Part shown: in pieces, positions 7,662 to 16,536 of the stretch | How positions within the stretch are numbered: position 1 is the first letter of the stretch | How the letters are laid out: the number at the start of each line of letters is the position of its first letter | Source: JADLHS01 sp044225555 | GTDB lineage: Bacteria > Verrucomicrobiota > Verrucomicrobiia > Limisphaerales > JADLHS01 | Assembly (NCBI GenBank): GCA_044225555.1 | Contig: JBGAIM010000008.1 | Span: 253,634 to 317,633 of the forward strand | Direction: 5' to 3' | Length of the DNA: 64,000 nt | The notes under the pieces: model-generated | What the model was told of the DNA's origin: nothing | What the model saw: only the letters and a program-made list of their open reading frames with translations | Databases searched by the model: none | Position numbers and translations under genes: made by a program

Positions 7662-9389
7662 CTAGAAGTCCTGGAAGTCGTGCGTCTCGCTGGTCGCGCC
7701 GACCTTGGCGGTTTTAGCGGCGGTCAGCGGCTTGATAAACGCGGCTTCGGCTACGTCACGGTCGGCCAGGGGATTCGGCGCCGGTGATTTTGCGTTGCCG
7801 GAAAACAAGCGGGCCGCTTTCGACTTTGACGTTGCGCGTGTCGGAGTAGAAGTCTGCGGGGTCTTCATCGTGTGCGAGCCCACCAGGTCTTCCAGTTGAT
7901 ACACCGCGCCTTTGAGCACTTCGGTCTGGGCGCTGAGTTCCTCGGCGGCACTGGCATTTTCCTCGGCGCTGGCGGCATTGGACTGGGTAACCTTGTCCAT
8001 CTGGCTGACCGCCATGTTCACCTCGCCGATGCCCTGGCTCTGTTCCTTGCTCGCTGCCACGATTTCTGCAATCACCTCGTCAAGCGACTTGATCTGGGTG
8101 ACGATGCCATTGAAGACCTGCTCAATCTGCTGCGCGGTGACTTCCACTTCACCCAAGCTCTTCACCACCTTGGTGCTGGCCACGCCACCGAGTTCACTGC
8201 GCTTGACAGCCGATTCAATTTTTTCAGAGGTATCCTTGGCCGCCTGGGCGCTCCGTTGGGCTAGGGCGCGGACTTCATCGGCCACGACAGCGAATCCAGC
8301 GCCGGCTTCTCCGGCCCGGGCGGCTTCCACCGCTGCATTGAGGGCGAGGAGGTTCGTCTGGAAGGCAATCTCATCGATGGTCTTGATGATCTTGGCGATT
8401 TCCTGGCTGGACCCTTGCATTTCCTTGACTGCCGATTCCATCTCGCTGACGGCCAGTTTGATGGCGCTGAGGGTGCGGCTCATTTCGGCAAGACGGTCAA
8501 TTCCGGCGGTGGCGGCTTCGCGCGCCTCCGTGCCCAGGCGTTTGCTGTTGTCGGCGTTTTCCACGTTGCGCTTGGTCATGCTGGAGATTTCCTCCAGGGA
8601 AGCGCTGGTTTCCTCCAACGAGGCCGCCTGTTCGCTCGCGCCTTCGGCCAGGCCTTGCGTCGTGGCCGAGATCTGCGTGGCCGCGGCCGCCGTCTGTTGC
8701 GCCCCGGTGGAGAGGCTGATAACCACTTCGTTGATGGGGCGCGTGATGGACCGGATAAAGGTTGCGGCGATGAGGATGGTTGCGGTGATGAGTACCAGAC
8801 CGAACCACAAGGTGCCATTGGCCAGGCGGGAGCTCATGGATTCAACGCTGGCCAGGGACCGGCTCAATTCGTCGGTCTGGTCCTTGAGAAACGGATCGAG
8901 CTTGTCGTGGAGTTGATTCGCCGCGGCATCGAAGCCAGCCATCAATTTGTTTCCGCCGGCCGGCCCTTCCTTGACGTAGGTTTGCGCCATCGCGCAACCG
9001 AGTTGGTAGTAAGCCTCAAAGTTCGTCTTAAGCGATTCGACGGTGGCAATCTGTGCCCGGTCGTTTTCCCGCTGATACATGTCCTGGAACTTCTGCAAGC
9101 CGGCCAGAAAGCTTTGCCGGTTCTTCTCCGCCTCGGCAAATCCGTCGGCCAGGCCATCCTGGGCGCGGGTGGCCGAAACATCCGAGAGAAACTGCTGCAC
9201 TTGGACGACATCCAGCTGGAGATCCTGCGCGAGGTCGGCATAGACGGCACTTTCGGTCCGGACCAGTTGCGTTTTTGCTTTGATCTCGCGAACGGAATAG
9301 ATGCAGGCCATGGCGCTCAATAGCAGGCCCGCGATCGGAATTCCGCACAGCACGATTAATTTGCCTCTAAGTTTCATTTTGATTTTCAT
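7662..9389 (-). CDS. Chemoreceptor with small periplasmic helical domain
   Basis: A methyl-accepting chemotaxis protein of about 575 residues. I start it at the ATG at 9387-9389 (MKIKMKLRGK), because the upstream ATG at 9428 adds 13 residues that do not fit a signal anchor and a GGGGAAAA stretch precedes the chosen start. TM1 covers LIVLCGIPIAGLLLSAMACI. A helical periplasmic domain of about 150 residues follows, then TM2 near GTLWFGLVLITATILIAAT, then the signalling hairpin with EIAFQTNLLALNAAVEAARA. The C-terminus ends HDFQDF, related to the FKDF and FKNF ends of its neighbours but without the shared APGFRN linker. The ligand is unknown. Confidence 0.9.
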   Translation of the reverse strand: MKIKMKLRGKLIVLCGIPIAGLLLSAMACIYSVREIKAKTQLVRTESAVYADLAQDLQLDVVQVQQFLSDVSATRAQDGLADGFAEAEKNRQSFLAGLQKFQDMYQRENDRAQIATVESLKTNFEAYYQLGCAMAQTYVKEGPAGGNKLMAGFDAAANQLHDKLDPFLKDQTDELSRSLASVESMSSRLANGTLWFGLVLITATILIAATFIRSITRPINEVVISLSTGAQQTAAAATQISATTQGLAEGASEQAASLEETSASLEEISSMTKRNVENADNSKRLGTEAREAATAGIDRLAEMSRTLSAIKLAVSEMESAVKEMQGSSQEIAKIIKTIDEIAFQTNLLALNAAVEAARAGEAGAGFAVVADEVRALAQRSAQAAKDTSEKIESAVKRSELGGVASTKVVKSLGEVEVTAQQIEQVFNGIVTQIKSLDEVIAEIVAASKEQSQGIGEVNMAVSQMDKVTQSNAASAEENASAAEELSAQTEVLKGAVYQLEDLVGSHTMKTPQTSTPTRATSKSKAARLFSGNAKSPAPNPLADRDVAEAAFIKPLTAAKTAKVGATSETHDFQDF

Positions 9390-9437
9390 TTTTCCCCATG
9401 GTTTGAGTCCCTTGCCGTAACACGGCAATTCCGCGCG

Positions 9438-9953
9438 TCAGGTGACGTTGAGCTTGCCTATTTGCTCGACGGCTTGACGGGTCAGGACCCGGTCAATATC
9501 GAGCAGTGCCTTGACCTTGCCCTTGATCTTGGCCATGCCCAGGATGTATTCGGTTTCCACCGCCGGTCCAAAATCCGGTGTCGGCTCAATGTCGGTTTCC
9601 GACAGGTTCACGACTTCTTCCACGGCGTCCACAATCAGCCCCATCAACGTGGAAGTCTTGTCCGGCAACGAAACCTGCACCACAACAATGCAGGTGAGAT
9701 CTGTGTTCTTGTCGCTGGCGAGTTTGAATTTGATGCGCAAGTCGGCCACGGGAATAATCTTGCCCCGCAGGTTGAGAACGCCCTTGATGTAATCGGGCAT
9801 CTGCGGCACCGGAGTGATGTCGCACAGACGGATGATCTCCCGCACTTTCAGCACGGGCACGCCGTAACATTCGTGGCCAAGGACAAAAGTCAGGTGTTTG
9901 CCTGCGAGATGCTGGGTGGCATTGTCGGTCGGTTCGAGGGTTGCGGAGGACAT
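9438..9953 (-). CDS. cheW: CheW, chemotaxis coupling protein
   Basis: A 171-residue single CheW domain. Visible signatures are LTFVLGHECYGVPVLKVREI, ITPVPQMPDYIKGVLNLRGK, IIPVADLRIKF and the late VNLSETDIEPTPDFG with YILGMAKIKGKVKALLDID. CheW couples CheA to receptor tips in the signalling array. It is the first gene of the receptor-cheR-cheD-cheB run, with a sigma-28-like promoter about 110 bases upstream, so this half of the che genes is probably transcribed by FliA polymerase as a late motility operon. Confidence 0.96.
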   Translation of the reverse strand: MSSATLEPTDNATQHLAGKHLTFVLGHECYGVPVLKVREIIRLCDITPVPQMPDYIKGVLNLRGKIIPVADLRIKFKLASDKNTDLTCIVVVQVSLPDKTSTLMGLIVDAVEEVVNLSETDIEPTPDFGPAVETEYILGMAKIKGKVKALLDIDRVLTRQAVEQIGKLNVT

Positions 9954-10063
9954 AGATTGCTTCGTTGTTGTTTTTCGTTATTTGTGCGCATGGAACTCTG
10001 CCCGGCAGAGGCAGAACACCGGCTGCCGTTCCGTGCGACTCAAATCGGCAAAATCTGCATCTT

Positions 10064-10090
10064 GTATCGGAACAACTTGCGTAAACTTAA
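10064..10090 (-). promoter_or_regulatory. Sigma-28 (FliA) type promoter upstream of cheW
   Basis: On the minus strand the sequence reads TTAAGTTT, then exactly 11 bases, then TCCGATAC. The enterobacterial FliA consensus is TAAAGTTT-N11-GCCGATAA, so 7 of 8 and 6 of 8 positions match with exact spacing. It lies about 110 bases before the cheW start and points toward it. FliA itself is encoded at 24016-24852. Sigma-28 promoters usually drive late flagellar and chemotaxis genes. No mapped transcript supports it here. Confidence 0.65.
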
Positions 10091-10386
10091 ACGGCTCGAT
10101 CTCAATTCTTTTGAGCGACACTTAGACTGCAATTGCGTATCGGGATAAACCGGTCCGGACTGTGCTGCATGTTTTGCTCAAAGCTCACTCTTTATTGCTT
10201 TCGGCAACTGCCGGCGACCAACCACAGTGCAGAGTCCACGGCAGGTCCGAATTCCGGATTGCCAGAATGCCCGGTGGTTTGCCCGGGTGGCTTGGAAGCT
10301 AGTTTCCCGACTGGAGCTCCTTGGGGTGAACGCGCAGCCGTTTGATCCACACAACCTGCTCCGGGTGGTGCGAGCAACAATTTCCG
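10091..10386. other. Intergenic, ankyrin gene to cheW promoter
   Basis: About 300 bases between the end of the ankyrin-repeat gene and the cheW promoter. Short open frames exist on both strands but none has a plausible start, codon pattern or recognisable product. I see no strong terminator hairpin with a T run for the upstream gene. Confidence 0.5.
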
Positions 10387-11592
10387 TCATGCGCCCCTGG
10401 CAACTTCGCCGAGCAACTCCACGACCTCCTCATGGTTTCCCTCCATGGCGAAAGCGAGCGCCGTCTTGCCCTGGGTGGTGGTGAGAGTGAGGTTTGCGCC
10501 CATTGTGAGCAGGGTCTTCACGGTTTCCACCCGCCCCTGTGCGGCGGCAAACATCAGAGCCGAGCGGCCGAAGATCTCCTCCCGCTCGTTGGGGTCTGCT
10601 CCCCTTTCCAGGAGGGTATGGATGATGTCCGTGAAGCCTTTTTCGGCCGCCAGCATCAACAATGTCTTGTTTTCGAGATTGTCCTTGAGGTTGGTGTCCG
10701 CGCCCTTCTCGAGGAGGAACTTCACCAGTTCGGTGCAATGTCTTTCCAGGGCCAGTGACAGGGCGGTCTTGCCCTGATTGTTGACCACGTTTACATCCGC
10801 GCCGTGCTTGATGAGAACTTTCGCCACGTCGAGGTGTCCCCGGGTCACGGCCATCATAAGCGGCGTGTTGTTCCGGCTGGTCTTGAGATTCACGTGGGCG
10901 CCGCTCTTCAACAGGGCGGTGACGCGGTCAACCTCGCCCTCGTGCGCCGCGAGCATCAGGTCGCACGCGCCAGCCTTTTTGAGGAGCTGCACGAGTTCGT
11001 CATTGCCGTTGAACGCCGCCATCATTAAGGCGGTGTTGTCCAGGTTATCCTGCGCGTTTGCGTTGGCGCCTTTTTCCAGGAGATGGCGCACGACTTCGGT
11101 GTGCCCGCTGACCGCCGCCAGCATCAACGGCGTCTGGCCAGTGGCCTCAACATCCACCTCCGCGCCTTTTGCCAGAAGCAGTTTCACCACGTCTAAACGG
11201 CCACTGGCTGCGGCGAAAGAGAGGGCGGTGTAACCGAGATCGGGCTCCTTCACATTGATGGCCGCCCCTTTCAGAATCAAAAGCTCGACGATGTCCAACA
11301 GCCCTTTGTCGGCCGCGCCCATCAGCATGGTTTTGCCCTGCTCATCCTTGGCGTTCACATTCACGCCCGACTCCAGCAGCAAGCGGACGATGTCCACGCG
11401 ATGATTGCGGGCGGCGTACATGATTGCCGTCGTTCCTTTCCCGTCCTGGGTGTTGGGGCTCAGGCCGGCATCCAGGAACAACTGGATCAGCTCAGGGGTG
11501 GCATCCTTGAGACAGGCCAGAAAATGCGGCGCGTCGGGGGCCAGTTTCATGGCCTCCAGCCTGGCGCAAGCTGCTTCCTGTTTGCTACTCAT
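10387..11592 (-). CDS. Ankyrin-repeat protein in the chemotaxis cluster
   Basis: This 401-residue protein is almost entirely ankyrin repeats, about eleven units of 33 residues of the type DGKGTTAIMYAARNHRVDIV or TPLMLAAVSGHTEVVRHLLEKGA. No signal peptide, membrane segment or enzymatic domain is visible, so it is probably cytoplasmic. Ankyrin repeats bind other proteins. The location between cheA and cheW, on the same strand, suggests a partner in the chemotaxis array or flagellar control. One repeat (KAGACDLMLAAHEGEVDRV) is slightly divergent. The function is not assignable from sequence. Confidence 0.85.
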   Translation of the reverse strand: MSSKQEAACARLEAMKLAPDAPHFLACLKDATPELIQLFLDAGLSPNTQDGKGTTAIMYAARNHRVDIVRLLLESGVNVNAKDEQGKTMLMGAADKGLLDIVELLILKGAAINVKEPDLGYTALSFAAASGRLDVVKLLLAKGAEVDVEATGQTPLMLAAVSGHTEVVRHLLEKGANANAQDNLDNTALMMAAFNGNDELVQLLKKAGACDLMLAAHEGEVDRVTALLKSGAHVNLKTSRNNTPLMMAVTRGHLDVAKVLIKHGADVNVVNNQGKTALSLALERHCTELVKFLLEKGADTNLKDNLENKTLLMLAAEKGFTDIIHTLLERGADPNEREEIFGRSALMFAAAQGRVETVKTLLTMGANLTLTTTQGKTALAFAMEGNHEEVVELLGEVARGA

Positions 11593-11947
11593 GATGACTC
11601 GCTTGATTCAAGCGCGGCCACGGCGAAGAACGCGCTCTGGCGGTAATTCTCGAGCGAATGCCCTCTGGGTTGTGTTTCGGCGTGTGAAGCACCGACCCCT
11701 AGTCCGATTTTGCGAAACACTGCCCGTTTCTTGTTCGCCAGTCGCCGGCTCCGGTTCAAATTGCTTTCACAGACCAAGGAATGAGGCGTTCCCGGCGAAA
11801 GATGGATGATGGACCGGCGAGGTTGCGACTATTCGCGCCATTTGGTCGCGCTCGGCGTGAAATACATTTTCCAGCCACGGCCCCGATCCAAACCTCAGCC
11901 GCGTTGAAACGTCGCGGTTGGTCAGAGTTCGGGCGGCACGCTGTCGG
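11593..11947. other. Intergenic between cheA and the ankyrin gene
   Basis: About 355 bases with no supported gene. Open frames on the plus strand here are antisense continuations from cheA. I found no clear sigma-28 match, and no hairpin followed by a T run after cheA on the minus strand. Confidence 0.5.
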
Positions 11948-14128
11948 TCACGCGGCGAGGGCGGCTGGGTTGGTGAGTTTTACCAGCGAATCAACGTTCA
12001 GGATCAATCCCACGCGTCCGTCTCCCAGCACAGCGCCGCCTGCCAGGGCCGCGTTCTTTTTCAGCGCGCCCCCGAGGCTCTTGATGACCACTTCCTGTTT
12101 GCCGATAAGTTCGTCCACCATGAGACAGCGGGTTTGCTGGCCGGATTCCACGACGATGACAATTCCCTCGGCCGGATCCGTCACTTTGGGCGTCTGATCA
12201 AAGTACTGGTAGAGGCGCAACAGCGGGCTGAGGCGTCCGCGCACGTTCACCATCTCGCCGCGTTCGTGGACGGCGGAAAGCATTTCCGGTTTCGGGCGAA
12301 ATGATTCACGCACAGACAGGGTGGGGATGATGTAACGCTCGCCGCCCACACTCACGATCATTCCATCAATGATCGCCAGGGTCAGGGGCAGATAAATGGT
12401 GAACGTCGTTCCCTGGCCGGGTACGGTGTCAATGTCCACCTTGCCGCGCAATTTTTCGATGTTGCGGCGCACCACATCCATGCCGACGCCGCGACCCGAA
12501 ATCTCCGTGACCTGCTCGGCGGTCGAGAAGCCCGGCGCAAAGATGAGATCGTAGATTTCCTTGTCCGAAAGTGACTGGCCGGGCTTGACGATCCCTTTCT
12601 CACGAGCTTTGGACAGGAGTTTCTCCTTGTTCAGGCCATTGCCGTCGTCCTGGATCTGAATGACGATGTTGCCGCCGCGATGGAAGGCGCGCAGATGGAT
12701 GGTGCCGAGGGCGGGCTTGCCTCTGGCCAGACGCGCTTCGGGTTTCTCCACGCCGTGATCGGCGGCATTGCGGATCATGTGGATGAGCGGATCGCTGATT
12801 TCCTCGACGACGTTGCGATCCAGTTCTGTCTCCTCGCCGCTCAACACCAACTGCACCTGCTTTTGCTGTTTGGCAGCAAGGTCGCGCACGAGGCGGGTCA
12901 TCTTCTGGAACGTGGCGCGGATGGTCACCATGCGCAACGACATGGCGGTGCGCTGCAATTCGCTGGTGATGCGCCGTAACTGGCCAAGATTGCGGGCGAG
13001 ATGACGGCTGGGCAGGTTTTGCAGAACCGGGTCCTGCACCACCATGGATTCAGAAATGACGAGTTCGCCAACGAGGTCAATCAAGCTGTCGAGCTTCAGG
13101 GTGTCCACCTTCACGAAACCGGTGCTGCCATTGGTGGTGGCGGTTGCGCGCGACGGTGCCGTTCCGCCATTGGCTGCGGACGCGGCGGCCATTGCGACAC
13201 TGGCGGATTGCTCGTCCTTGGTGGTGGCGGTGGCTGCGACCGGAGGTGGATTTATGGCCGACGCCGGGGCGGGGACGGACGCATCCGGCTTGGCCAGGAT
13301 TGCCTGAACTCTCACGATCAGTTCCCGCGTCGCGATACAAATGGGTTGCTTGTTCTCCGCACCATTGAGCCGCGCCCCGATTTGCGTCACAAATTGCTTG
13401 AGCGTGTCGCCACCTTCCAGAATCACATCGATGATACCCGAGTTGAGTGCGAGTTTGTGCTGACGCGCGGCATCGAGGAGGGATTCGAGTTCATGCGCCA
13501 GATTCTTGATCGGGGTCAGATTCAAGAAGCCGGAGCCACCCTTGAAGGTGTGGAACGCGCGGAAAATGGAATTGAGCGTCGTGGCGTCGGAAGGATGCTC
13601 TTCGAGCACCAGCACACCGTTTTCGATGTTCTGCAAGTGTTCCTGAGATTCGTTGATGAACTCGGTCAACAGTTCGCGATCGGAATCAAGATTCAACACC
13701 AATGGTTCCGGAGCGTCATTGACTGCCGGCACGCTGGCTTTTGGGCTGGCGGCGACCGTCGGGGTCTTTGCTTCAAACGGCAACGAGGGGCTCCAGCTTG
13801 CGGGCAGCGCAGCCAGCGGCAGTTGTTTCTCCCACCGTTCGAGAGCCCCGATCATCCAACTGTGCCACTCGGCCAGCCAGGCAATCGAATCCGCATCGAA
13901 GGTGACCGTGGTATCAAAGACCCGGTCAATCTGCGCCCGCGCTTGTTGCAGGGCCGTCGTGATCGCTCCGGGCGGCGATAGCTCGGGCAGCATCTCCTCG
14001 AGCTGCATGACGAAGTTGTTGATCGGCAGGAGGCCGAGATCCTTGCCCGGTTCGGCGAAAGCCAGTTCCAAAGCCAGCGCGCGAACGACCGCCGCCGCCG
14101 CCGTTACCGTGTTAATTGAACCCGCCAT
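11948..14128 (-). CDS. cheA: CheA, chemotaxis histidine kinase
   Basis: A 726-residue CheA. An unusual N-terminal region of about 145 residues, without a recognised domain, precedes the HPt domain, whose phosphorylated histidine is H193 in FRAFHTFKGGSGFLNL. A Pro/Ala-rich linker with little sign of a P2 domain follows, then the dimerisation helix pair (VDTLKLDSLIDLVGELVISE), then the ATPase core: N box HMIRNAADHGVEKP, G1 box IQDDGNGL, G2 box GRGVGMDVV and GQGTTFTIYLPLTLAI. The C-terminal CheW-like domain runs to the end. CheA autophosphorylates under receptor control and passes phosphate to CheY and CheB. It follows flgL by 12 bases, joining the flagellar and che halves of the cluster. Confidence 0.95.
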   Translation of the reverse strand: MAGSINTVTAAAAVVRALALELAFAEPGKDLGLLPINNFVMQLEEMLPELSPPGAITTALQQARAQIDRVFDTTVTFDADSIAWLAEWHSWMIGALERWEKQLPLAALPASWSPSLPFEAKTPTVAASPKASVPAVNDAPEPLVLNLDSDRELLTEFINESQEHLQNIENGVLVLEEHPSDATTLNSIFRAFHTFKGGSGFLNLTPIKNLAHELESLLDAARQHKLALNSGIIDVILEGGDTLKQFVTQIGARLNGAENKQPICIATRELIVRVQAILAKPDASVPAPASAINPPPVAATATTKDEQSASVAMAAASAANGGTAPSRATATTNGSTGFVKVDTLKLDSLIDLVGELVISESMVVQDPVLQNLPSRHLARNLGQLRRITSELQRTAMSLRMVTIRATFQKMTRLVRDLAAKQQKQVQLVLSGEETELDRNVVEEISDPLIHMIRNAADHGVEKPEARLARGKPALGTIHLRAFHRGGNIVIQIQDDGNGLNKEKLLSKAREKGIVKPGQSLSDKEIYDLIFAPGFSTAEQVTEISGRGVGMDVVRRNIEKLRGKVDIDTVPGQGTTFTIYLPLTLAIIDGMIVSVGGERYIIPTLSVRESFRPKPEMLSAVHERGEMVNVRGRLSPLLRLYQYFDQTPKVTDPAEGIVIVVESGQQTRCLMVDELIGKQEVVIKSLGGALKKNAALAGGAVLGDGRVGLILNVDSLVKLTNPAALAA

Positions 14129-14140
14129 AGTTGTCCCCGG

Positions 14141-15076
14141 TTACCTGAGATAATCCAGCAAAGAGAGATTGAGCGCCTGGGCGCCGCTTTGGAGGGCGGC
14201 TTGATAGGCCGTCTGGGTTTGACTGAGTTTGACCAACGTCTGCGCCAGGTCCGCGTTTACTTCGTTTGAGACCTGAGTTTCCAACGCCAGTCCGCGCTGG
14301 CTGGTCGAGGCGTCCGCCGTTTCCAGGCGTGACTGAATGGCGCCGTTGGAACTGATGTGGTAGAGAATGTTGTCTTCGTCCTTCGCCAGATTTACGCGGT
14401 CGGTGGCGGCAATGGCCGTGACGTTTCCCGCCAGCAGATTGTTTTGCAGCGAGATCAAATGATCGAACAAGTCCGCACCGCTGCGGCTGTCGGTGATCAG
14501 CCCGCGGGGGCCGCTGCCGGTGGTGTTCTCGCCCACGGCCTGGCCCGTAAGGCTGACGCCCTCGGCAATCTCGGTCTCGGGCAGCGTCGTGTTCCCCTGG
14601 TAGGTGATGCTCGTGACGCTGCCGTTCGTATCCACGGTTATGGCATACGCCGGCTGATTGGTCTGCGTCCCGGCAAAGAGCGAGTCGCCCCGGTTCGTGG
14701 CGTTCATCAGGTTCACCGCCTGCTTGATCATCTCGGTGATTTCCGTGGCGTAAGCCTGGAGTTCCTGCGGTGATTTCAACCCGTCGGCCAGCGTGGCAAT
14801 CTCGCTCGCCCGGTCGGAAACGCTTTTGAGCGACTTGATGTTGCTGTACGACGCCTGGGCCAGTTCGGTCTGGCGCGCGATGTTGCGGCTGTATTGGCCG
14901 GCGGTGCTGAACTCCGTCTGTAAATCAATCACGCGTCGCAAGGCCACGGGATCGTCCTCGGGCAGGCGGACGCGCTGGCCGGTGGCGGCCTGGCTTTGGA
15001 GGCGCGCCTGGCGCACGGCCAGATTTCCCAATTGGTTTACCAGGGTATTGGAGAAGGTGTTGGCGGTGACGCGCAT
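14141..15076 (-). CDS. flgL: FlgL, hook-filament junction protein (HAP3)
   Basis: A 311-residue flagellin-like protein. The N-terminal D0/D1 helix reads MRVTANTFSNTLVNQLGNLA with RLPEDDPVALRRVIDLQTE. The C-terminal D0 helix is DLAQTLVKLSQTQTAYQAAL followed by LNLSLLDYLR, typical of FlgL. It forms the junction between hook-side HAP1 and the filament. It lies immediately after flgK, in the usual flgK-flgL order. Confidence 0.95.
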   Translation of the reverse strand: MRVTANTFSNTLVNQLGNLAVRQARLQSQAATGQRVRLPEDDPVALRRVIDLQTEFSTAGQYSRNIARQTELAQASYSNIKSLKSVSDRASEIATLADGLKSPQELQAYATEITEMIKQAVNLMNATNRGDSLFAGTQTNQPAYAITVDTNGSVTSITYQGNTTLPETEIAEGVSLTGQAVGENTTGSGPRGLITDSRSGADLFDHLISLQNNLLAGNVTAIAATDRVNLAKDEDNILYHISSNGAIQSRLETADASTSQRGLALETQVSNEVNADLAQTLVKLSQTQTAYQAALQSGAQALNLSLLDYLR

Positions 15077-15101
15077 ATCAGTGGGTCGGGTTGGAATTCA
15101 A

Positions 15102-16532
15102 TCAGCGTTTGAGATTCACCACGTCGTTCAACATTTCATCCACGGTCGTAATCAACCGGGCCGAAGCCGCAAAGGCCTTTTGAAAGCGCATGAGGTCGGC
15201 CATTTCCTCGTCGAGCGACACGCCGCCGATCGAGTCGCGCTGTTGCAACAGCATGTTCTCCACCGTCTGTTGGTCCGAAAGCGCGAGGTTCGTACTCGAG
15301 AGCGACTGTCCGAAACTGGCGATGGTCTGGCCGTAGAACTGGCTGAAGGTTTGATTGTTGAAGGAGGCCACTTTCATCTGCGCCAGTTGGGCGAGGGCCA
15401 GCGCCGTCTGATTGTCGCCCGGAGTTCCGGCGACGCCCGCGGCTTGCACCAGCGAAGGATCATCGATCAGGGCACGGTTGACGCCGATGTCCCCGGCATC
15501 CGCGCCGGTGAAGAAGTTGGCCCCCGTGCCGCCAGTGAGATTGAAACCGGTGGCGTGAACGGCGTTCACCTGGTTGATGAGCTGGAAGGCCAGGGAATTG
15601 ATGCGGGCTTCGAGGTCGGCCACCGTCCCGTCCCGCGCTTCAATCGTCCCCTGGATGCTGCCGCCCGTGAGCGTGAGCGGAGTGCCGGTGCCGGCCGTGC
15701 GGGTGAGTACCTGGCCGCCCCCCGCGTCGTATACCTCAAGCGTATTCGTGACGGCGCTGTTCAGGACCATCGGCGTCCCGGCGATGTAAATGTCGAGCGC
15801 GCCGCTGTCGCCGGGCGAAACATCCATTTTGACATATTTGGCCAGCGCTTCGAGGCGTTCCTGACGCGCATCACGCAGATCGTTGGCCGAGCCCTGGCCG
15901 GCGGATTCGATGCGCCCGATCTGATCGTTCAACTTGGCGATGTCCGTCAGCAACTGGTTCGCGGCCGCCACATCCGAGTTGATGGAAGAATTCAGGGACG
16001 CCTTGAGGTTGGCGAGCCGGCCGTCGAGCTGATTGAATTGGGTGGCGAGGGCGTCGGCTTTCATCAAGAGCGTCTGCCGCTCGGCCATCGAAGTGGGATT
16101 GGTGGAGAGGCTCTGGAACGCGTTGAACAACTGGCCCAGGCTGTCCGCCAGACTGTGCGCACCGCCCACACCCTGGGCGGCGGCGGCGCCTTCGGCACTC
16201 GAGGTCGTGGTGTCAATCTGCACCCCGAGCGCGGCTTGGGCGTATTGGAGGGCGATTTGTTGGGCGGAAAGCGAACCGCGCACGCTGGCCTCGGCCTGAA
16301 TCTGATTGTCGAGAATCGCATTGCGCATCTGCACAATGGCGACCGCATCCGCGCCCGTGCCTTGCGGCCCCATCTCGCCCATGACGGTCAGCGAGGTGGC
16401 GATGGCGACGCGTTGGCGCGCGTAGGCGGGGTTGTTGACGTTGGCCAGGTTCTGGCCCGCCACCTCCACGCCCGCCCGTTGCGTCTGCATCGAGCGCGTG
16501 CTCAGATTCAATATGCCGAAAAGTCCCAACAT
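15102..16532 (-). CDS. flgK: FlgK, hook-associated protein 1
   Basis: A 476-residue HAP1. The N-terminus GLFGILNLSTRSMQTQRAGV and EVAGQNLANVNNPAYARQRV carry the rod/hook N-terminal signature (NLANVNNPAYARQ). The C-terminal D0 helix includes GVSLDEEMADLMRFQKAFAA and ASARLITTVDEMLNDVVNLK, the classic FlgK end. It caps the hook before the filament grows. The gene lies between flgN (its likely chaperone) and flgL. Confidence 0.96.
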   Translation of the reverse strand: MLGLFGILNLSTRSMQTQRAGVEVAGQNLANVNNPAYARQRVAIATSLTVMGEMGPQGTGADAVAIVQMRNAILDNQIQAEASVRGSLSAQQIALQYAQAALGVQIDTTTSSAEGAAAAQGVGGAHSLADSLGQLFNAFQSLSTNPTSMAERQTLLMKADALATQFNQLDGRLANLKASLNSSINSDVAAANQLLTDIAKLNDQIGRIESAGQGSANDLRDARQERLEALAKYVKMDVSPGDSGALDIYIAGTPMVLNSAVTNTLEVYDAGGGQVLTRTAGTGTPLTLTGGSIQGTIEARDGTVADLEARINSLAFQLINQVNAVHATGFNLTGGTGANFFTGADAGDIGVNRALIDDPSLVQAAGVAGTPGDNQTALALAQLAQMKVASFNNQTFSQFYGQTIASFGQSLSSTNLALSDQQTVENMLLQQRDSIGGVSLDEEMADLMRFQKAFAASARLITTVDEMLNDVVNLKR

Positions 16533-16536
16533 GGTT

